64,000 nt of DNA from NCBI GenBank assembly GCA_965153455.1, contig OZ234495.1:13140875-13204874 (forward strand). The letters are read 5' to 3'. Below are positions 57,630 to 64,000 of the stretch, piece by piece. A program made the position numbers and the translations under genes. The notes under the pieces are model-generated. The model did not search any database. It was not told where the DNA came from and saw only the letters and a program-made list of their open reading frames with translations. Numbering within the stretch: the stretch's first letter is position 1; each line of letters starts with the position of its first letter. The DNA is from Sphagnum compactum. Its lineage: Eukaryota; Bryophyta; Sphagnopsida; Sphagnales.

Positions 57630-58929
57630 GATCCCACCATGGTTTGAGATTTCACTGTGTTCTGCTGAGCTTCAATATGGTGCAAGTCATGAGATAAATG
57701 GAACAGCAAAGCTCTTGTGATGCAGTTGTGTCCGAGGTTTATTACATTTATTTGAGGTGTTCATTGCAACTTCATCTGTACTTTCTCTGCAAATTGTAAC
57801 ATGGCTAATTTTTTGGACTGCAAATTATTCCTCTGGATTCTCATCCCACTGATGAGATCAAACTAGTGGACAATCATTAAGCTATAGCTATCAAATCTTT
57901 TCTTGTTGAGACTTGTGCAGTGCATGGAGGGTGGTTTTTGCGGAAACCAAATCCTTGCAAGGCTAGTTGCTCGTATGTATGTTCCCATCATTATGGCTTT
58001 TGGAAAACGCAGCAACAAGGTTGTTCTTTAACTCATTGGCATTTTCTGTTAAAACACAAATTATGTGAATTTTTGGCAAATCCTTGGCGCTCAGTAGGGT
58101 TGCTGCAAATAGTTTTATAATTTACCTTATATTTGTGCAATCGATACAAGTTAGAGAATGTAAGCAGGTAAATGTAGACGAAACCAAAATATAATAATAT
58201 GTGCAAGTACATAGTGTTTTCACAAATGGGGTTAGACCATGGGTTGTGCAATCCGCATTGCAAACATAAACGCACAACATTAATCACATCTTATAGGAAA
58301 TATACTAACCAAAATAGAAAAGAGAAAACCAATTCAAGACCTTTAATAATACGGTACAAACATTCAAAGTTGTAATGGCAAAGGGAGCACAATCTCATGA
58401 GATACTTTTGAGTAGGATAAAACAAGACCCTTGCTTAAAAGTTTCTAGTGAAAATGCAAGGGAATAATATGCAAATAAAAAAAGCTAAAATATATTGACT
58501 AGTAATTTTGTGTGGAGAAAAAGTTTGGGAAATTATTGAAATTTTTTATTTGTTGTAGTGTAGCCTAAATGTGACTATTTTTTGTTAATTTTCAGAGGGA
58601 AAAATCGCCAAATTTTTCAATATCACAAAATTTATATTTATGTAAAATGTTAGAAATTTATTTTTAAATTTTGAATATTAAAAAGATTTTCAATTTTCAA
58701 TTTTTTGAAAAAAACCGTGCAACCAGGTAAATCCTGAAATATTTACCAACCAAAATGAGATAATAAAATGGGTGGTTCTCCAACAGACCAACCAATTTGG
58801 CCTTTTGGTGTGGGGAGTAGGTAGGTAGGTAGGTATGTGGAGGGAGGGGGACTCTAATGTGTTTGCATTGGTGCACTTGGTAGGTACTGCATTGGCCCAC
58901 TTGGGCTTTTTATCCGAATCTACACGCCC
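57630..58929. other. HEMD 3' region and spacer
   Basis: The first 200 bp is probable 3' untranslated region. Further on, AT-rich DNA and a gtaggtaggtaggtaggta microsatellite (58818-58836). No gene recognised. Confidence 0.4.
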
Positions 58930-59110
58930 GGGTCTCCACCGCACAACTCTTGCCACGCTTCACACCAGGCAGCTGCCAAGTGGGCCACAACTCTGACAGC
59001 CAAGTGCCCACCACGCACAGCACAGCACAGCACAGCCCAGCCCAGCCCACCACAGAGGACCCGGGATCGAACCCCCTTACAAGCAAACCGGGTCCCCCTT
59101 TTCGCATTGT
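58930..59110 (-). mobile_element. Possible tRNA-related SINE fragment, GC-rich
   Basis: On the minus strand gggggttcgatcccgggtcc (about 59054-59073) is a good pol III B box. The tract beside it has cagca and cccag repeats (59018-59050). No A box was found at the proper distance, so this is tentative. Confidence 0.3.
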
Positions 59111-59658
59111 TGAGTGTCTTTACTTACTTACTTACTACTTAGTTGCAGGTGTGAGCATAGCTGCAGCCACCCACCTTTGTGGCAACTTTGCTTGAGCCAC
59201 TTTCAGAAGAACCCTGTTGTTCTTTTTGTCTTTCAAGAACCGATCTTATTCCAAATTGGTGAAAGATATCAAGCTCCTCTTGGTGTCGAGAAACAAAGTT
59301 TTTTTGGAACAGTTTTTGAAGAAGCAGCTTTTTTGTCAGGTAGGAAGAGAATTGTGACTCTGTTAACAGAATCCAGCTGCTCTTTGTTTTGTGTTGGGTG
59401 TTTAATGGTCTCTGAAATTTGCAGCTTGGGTAGAAAGGAAGGAATCATCTTTGGTTGAATGTTTGTTTGTTTGTTTGTTTTGTTTTGTTTTTTGGAGTTA
59501 CAAAATTTGAGTGTTTTTTTTTTTCCCCTTTGAACCCCATATTTGTTTCTGGATTTTCAGAAAGTTGGGGGGTTTTAGAGAGCTTTCTTGTCTTTTGCAG
59601 CTGCTGAAGGGTTTTTGTGATAGTGGGAGCAGTTTTTTTTTTTGTGTGTAGAAGAAAA
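59111..59658 (+). promoter_or_regulatory. Putative promoter and leader of the NmrA-domain gene
   Basis: T- and G-rich DNA with a tttg microsatellite (59461-59490) and T runs at about 59513-59523 and 59633-59643. No clear TATA box. The start codon follows at 59659. Confidence 0.3.
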
Positions 59659-62600
59659 ATGGCTATGGCGGGTGTATGTGCAAAGGTGCTACAACCAGTG
59701 GGGGGGCTCAGGACACAACAACAACAACAACAACGCAGTGGAGGAGCAGCAGCAGCAGCAGCAGTGGGGAGGAAGAAGAGGACAGCAACAAGGTCGAGTA
59801 GTAGTGCTGTTGTATCTGATGCGGCTGCTTTCAGCCGTGCACGAACTATTAGCAGCTATGGCACAGCAGCTGCAGCAGGAAGACGGTGTTACTATGGATC
59901 ATCGGGTCCTCTTTTGTGCCAAGCCGCTTCTTCTGGTGGCTCCAGAAGAGATTACCAGAAGATTGTTGCAAGAACACAACATCGTCGTGCAAGTAAAGAA
60001 TTCCATAGTCCAATTCCCACTTTGATGAGTGTGATCGAGTAATCTTTTTCGTTGTGAGACAAGGCGGAAAATACTGGTCGCAAGCTTTGCCGACTGTTGA
60101 GATTGAGATGGGTTTGTTGCTGGTGCTGTTGTTTGCAGGGCATGTGAAGGGTGTGACGCCATCAAAGCCGGAGTTGATGAGTGCTCTAGAGGACGAACAG
60201 AATGCAGATGCGATTTTGGGCAATGATGAGGAGGAGGAGGAAGAGGAGGAAATCCCACTCCCGGAAGATGAGGCCGCAGCAATCCCTGTGGAGACGGCCA
60301 AAGCTTCTTACGTTGGAGACAAGTGGGTTTCTCCTCAGGGTGGGGAAGAGGAGGAGGGTGGTGGTGGTCGCAGCAGCAACAAAGGGGAGAAGGAGCTCAA
60401 CGACCAGGTTCAGCAATCTGCGGAGGATGTGGCGGAGACTTCGAGCGAGGCGGTGGACAAGAGCGCTAGATCCTTGCGGAGGACGGGGCGGAAATTGGGC
60501 AGGAATTTGGAGGAGTCGAGGGAGGAGGGAGAGAGTATACTACGACGGGGAGCGGACACCATCAACAAGCAAACTGGCAGAGTTGGATCCGACATTCAAG
60601 AAGGGGTGCAAGAAGTTGGCGAGACTGCCCAGGAGCTTGCCGCTCTTGCACAGGACACAGCTGATGAATCAGGGAAGCAATTGCAAGAGGCTGGACAGGA
60701 TGTGCGCCAAAACATCCAAGAAGTTGAGCAAGAAGGAGAGAAGCTAATCAGAAAAGGAGGAGAGGCAGTGAGTGAGCAGGTAAACGGTTGCAGTTTCTTT
60801 CTTGTTGCAAGGGTTCTTCCGATTTCCTCAACAATTGCAATTGGATTTGTGGGAACTGAATCTTAGGGTTTTTGTGCAGGCAAGAGAGGCAGCTGATGAA
60901 ATTGGAAAGCAAGCACAGCGAGCAGTACCAGAAGATGTAGGCAGAAGTGTGCAGAGGGTGGGTAATAGAGCAGAGAGAGCTTTTGAAAGAGTGGAAGGTC
61001 CCATAGAAAGAGCCATAGATGCTTCAAGGGAGGCAGTAGAGGCAGTGGGGAATGAAGCATTTGGAGTAGGTCAGAGCTTGCTAGAAGTTGCAGAGCAAGC
61101 CACGGGCATGGCTGGTGCTCCTTCTCCTAGCAATTCAAGACCCAAGGAGTCAGATGAAGAGTTGGTGGAAACTCAGAGGAGCAGCCGCAGGTATCCAGCA
61201 GCTGGGAAAGAGGTGCTGAAGAACAAACAAGGAGTAGGTCAAGTACAGAGTGTGACTCAGCAGCAAAAGGGAGCAAAAGAACTTGGCAGTGGCAGGAAAT
61301 ACAAGCCAGCAGGGAAGGAAGTTTTGAGGAAATTTCAAGGAACGGGACAAGGAGCGAAGGACCTTAGTGATGAAGGGAGCCAAGGAGAGGAGAATGCTGA
61401 TTCTTACACAGGTTTAAGAGTGCTGGTAGCTGGAGCATCTGGCAGAACAGGAAGGTAGGTTCTTCTTTTCTTGTTCTAGTTCTTCTCAATTATGCTTGGT
61501 ATTGCAATACACCAATTGCTGTCTATACACAGTCCGTCCACAGCAAAGATTATTTCCTTAACTGATGTTTTCCCCTCCAGGATGATGATCTCTATGTTTG
61601 CTCTTGCCCACTTTGAAATGCATGCTACTGATGACTTCAGTGTGAATTCTTCCTTAAATGATGTTGCTTTACACAAAACAGAAGATGCACTAAATGTCTG
61701 GCAAATCTATGTTTCTGGGAATGATGATGATTGCTACAAAGAATGAAGGGGATTAGTGTATAAGGAGCATACTCAAATCTGTGGGGAAGCAGGTTGATTG
61801 TGGAGAATTTGGTCAACAAGGGTGTGCCTGTTCGTGCATTAGTTCGTGATGTAAATAAAGCAAGGAAAATCAAGCAGTTGGATAATGCTGAGGTATGCTA
61901 GAAACACCCTTTACTACTTATCTGTGCATTTTTTGTGTGCAGTTTGAAATTCTTCTTGGTGCATTCATTTCCCTGTTCATTCCTTGTCTTCTGCATATTG
62001 TGTTATGCTAGTGGGGTGTAAGGGAAGTGCCATCTTATGCTGTGGAAAGTGCCTACTGTTGCAGTTGTGTAGAATATGAGAGTTGGGTAGAGAAGTGCAG
62101 CTCTAATGTCAGGAAGAATTTCTAACAAGTTTAGTGCATCCAGTTGGTGGTAGGTGATGTGTATAAATACGAAACTGTTAAGCAAGCGCTCGGAGATAGG
62201 TATGCACAAATGAACATGTTTGCCACTTATTTTGAAAGTACGAAATCTTGATACTTGATGAAATGTTTGATATTCAGTTTGACTAGACATGTCAGTAGGT
62301 TTCACATTTTTGCATAGTTTTCTGGGGCAATGCTAACATGTGCCTGAGAGTATTTCATTGAATGTATAAATGTTCTCCCCTCCAGGAATCGAGAAAAGTT
62401 GTAGGAGTTTTATCAATATGATTTGAACTTCATAGTGCATGGAAACCTGTGAAAAGTGTTGGCATTTTATAGATACCTGAATAAGTTTTCATGATCAATT
62501 TCTGGCTGCAGTAATGTGGTGATTTGTGCAATTGGACTTCAAGGCTTTACTCTTGACCTTCTGCAAACATATAAGGTTCACAATCTCCCTGCCATTTCAA

Positions 62601-63941
62601 GTCATTGCCACTTATGGGAGTTTTACAACAAGGAATGTCATCACTGGAGTTTTCCTCACTCTTCATACAAATCTTAACTTGGTTACAAATATATGGCTGT
62701 TTGTTGTGCAGACAGAATACGAGGGCGTGGTGAATTTGATTTCTGCTGCTAAGAATAACGGTGATGTGAAAAAGGTCTGTCAACAGACTTTTGTCAACTA
62801 AAAGTTATATGGGTCCAATACTAACAGAACCTATGTATTTGTGAAGTGGGTCTTGCCTAAAGATCTACATTATGAGGCTCCCCTTTTTTAAATCTTTCTC
62901 TTTCTCACATTTGGGTTTTCTGTTTTGCTGTGCAGTTTGTGTTCATTACAACAATTGGCCTTGGGTCATTTCTTCAGATCATTCCATTACTGTTTTGGTG
63001 AGCAATTCTTTCTCATAATGGTGTGACAGAGGTGCATAATAAATAAGATGCACATGCTTTGAAGTTGGACATGGTGTTTCTCAAAGTCAATAACAGCTGT
63101 AGGTTCAGATAGTGCATAGTATCTTACAGTACTTGGACATGGTGTTTCTCAAAAGTCAATGATATAGTGCACAGTACCTACAGTACTTCACACTCTGTTG
63201 AAATTTGAACCTGATTGCTTCCATTGTGATACAGGAAGCGGCAAGCTGAGTTGTTTCTGCAAAGATCTGGCCTTGACTACACAATAGTGAGACCTGGAGG
63301 TTTAAGAAACAACAGTGGAGTGGTATGTAGCAATTTCACACTCCTGGATGGGTGGCAGGAAGTAGAAATAGTAGTTTGTACTGCTGAATACACTTTGTAA
63401 GTGTTTTGTGTGTGAAAGAAATGAGAGTTGTTTGTCATAGATCAATAAATTTCAGCAAGTCACCCATAATGTGGGAGGAACTAGAGATTGTCAGAAAAGG
63501 CGAAAGAATTCCAAAAGAATTTATTGTGCTGAGATGTGTTTAGTTGTGAACTGCATGGATTGCAAGATGAATTTGCTGGGTCAGTAAGTATGTTCTGTTG
63601 GTGGATACAGAATGAGAGTGTTGAATTGAGACCTGCGGACACTCAATATAGAGGAGGCATCAGCCGGAGTAAGGTGGGTAAACCTTAGATGATTTGCAGT
63701 ACCTGCATGTAGACAAACCTGCATGTTCCTCTATGGGAAAAAAAAATGTATCAGGTTTTGGAAAGTGTGTGATGTTTGGAAAAGCAAGAGGAGGCTGAGA
63801 ATCTATGTTGCCTAGTAACATGTTTGCTGGAGATGTATCCAAGTACTTGTTTTCAACAAGTGTGGGTTCTTGACAATGCAGGTTGCAGAAGTTTGTGTGG
63901 ATGCACTTGTTATACCAGAATCATCTGAAAAAATTGTGGAG
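59659..63941 (+). CDS. Plastid-type NAD(P)-binding NmrA/TIC62-like protein with long LEA-like helical region (3' end outside window)
   Basis: Eleven exons join in frame: 59659-59992, 60139-60779, 60880-61454, 61793-61892, 62144-62199, 62512-62575, 62712-62774, 62936-62997, 63235-63322, 63611-63673 and 63882-63941, so far 702 residues; the gene continues past the right edge. Residues 1-100 are basic and rich in Ser, Ala and Gln, a likely transit peptide. An acidic poly-Glu patch (about 141-148) is followed by a long region (about 185-345) of LEA-type amphipathic helix text such as SDIQEGVQEVGETAQELA. Then come two GKEVL(K/R) repeats, then a Rossmann fold with GASGRTG (510-516), SNVVICAIG, FVFITTIGLGS, DYTIVRPGGLRN and ELRPADTQYRGGISRSKVAE. 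The last blocks match the atypical SDR a5 family (TIC62, At2g34460-like). Substrate unknown; redox sensing or membrane attachment in plastids is inference. Confidence 0.88.
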
Positions 63942-64000
63942 GTATTGAAAACCTTTCAGTACACATTCCTTTCTTCAAGTTCAATTCCTCCAAAACCAAT

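Overview
The window is nuclear DNA of a land plant. It carries plant-type GT/AG intron-split genes, N-terminal sequences that look like plastid transit peptides, a plant DRIP-type RING protein, LINE, hAT, Mutator-like and Harbinger-like relics, and CT/GA-rich gene leaders. The few, moderately short-intron genes in AT-rich repeat-laden DNA, with GC-richer exons full of poly-Gln, poly-Ala and poly-Ser runs, suggest a bryophyte, perhaps a moss of the Sphagnum type. That assignment is inference.

Layout: 1-11 kb is a graveyard of mobile DNA: a LINE fragment on the minus strand, inverted-repeat elements, and a decayed hAT-like gene on the plus strand split by a 612-bp insertion. MSRA (three exons, 11709-12990) is an island in this, with a 345-bp Harbinger-like MITE in its second intron. 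A second relic of the same hAT family runs on the minus strand at about 14.85-17.39 kb. At 19083-21386 lies a structurally complete, GC-rich, pogo/CENP-B-like DNA transposon with perfect 24-bp inverted repeats, a TA target duplication and a broken transposase. From 21.4 to 46 kb I see no intact gene, only AT-rich DNA with degenerate tandem arrays, tRNA-derived SINE heads, a kinase-like relic, a third hAT relic and small inverted-repeat elements.

The right third is gene-bearing. At 46727-49123 an intronless gene encodes a 798-residue DRIP-like RING E3 ligase with a second, degenerate RING and recent tandem repeats. At 54706-57629 a nine-exon gene encodes uroporphyrinogen-III synthase (HEMD, 350 residues, tetrapyrrole pathway). 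From 59659 to beyond the right edge lies an 11+-exon gene for a plastid-type protein that joins a long LEA-like helical region to an NmrA/TIC62-type NAD(P)-binding domain.

MSRA repairs oxidised methionine and HEMD makes the tetrapyrrole ring precursor in plastids. The last gene is probably also plastidic. There is no operon-like logic. All four intact genes lie on the plus strand, and the first three have CT- or GA-rich leaders.
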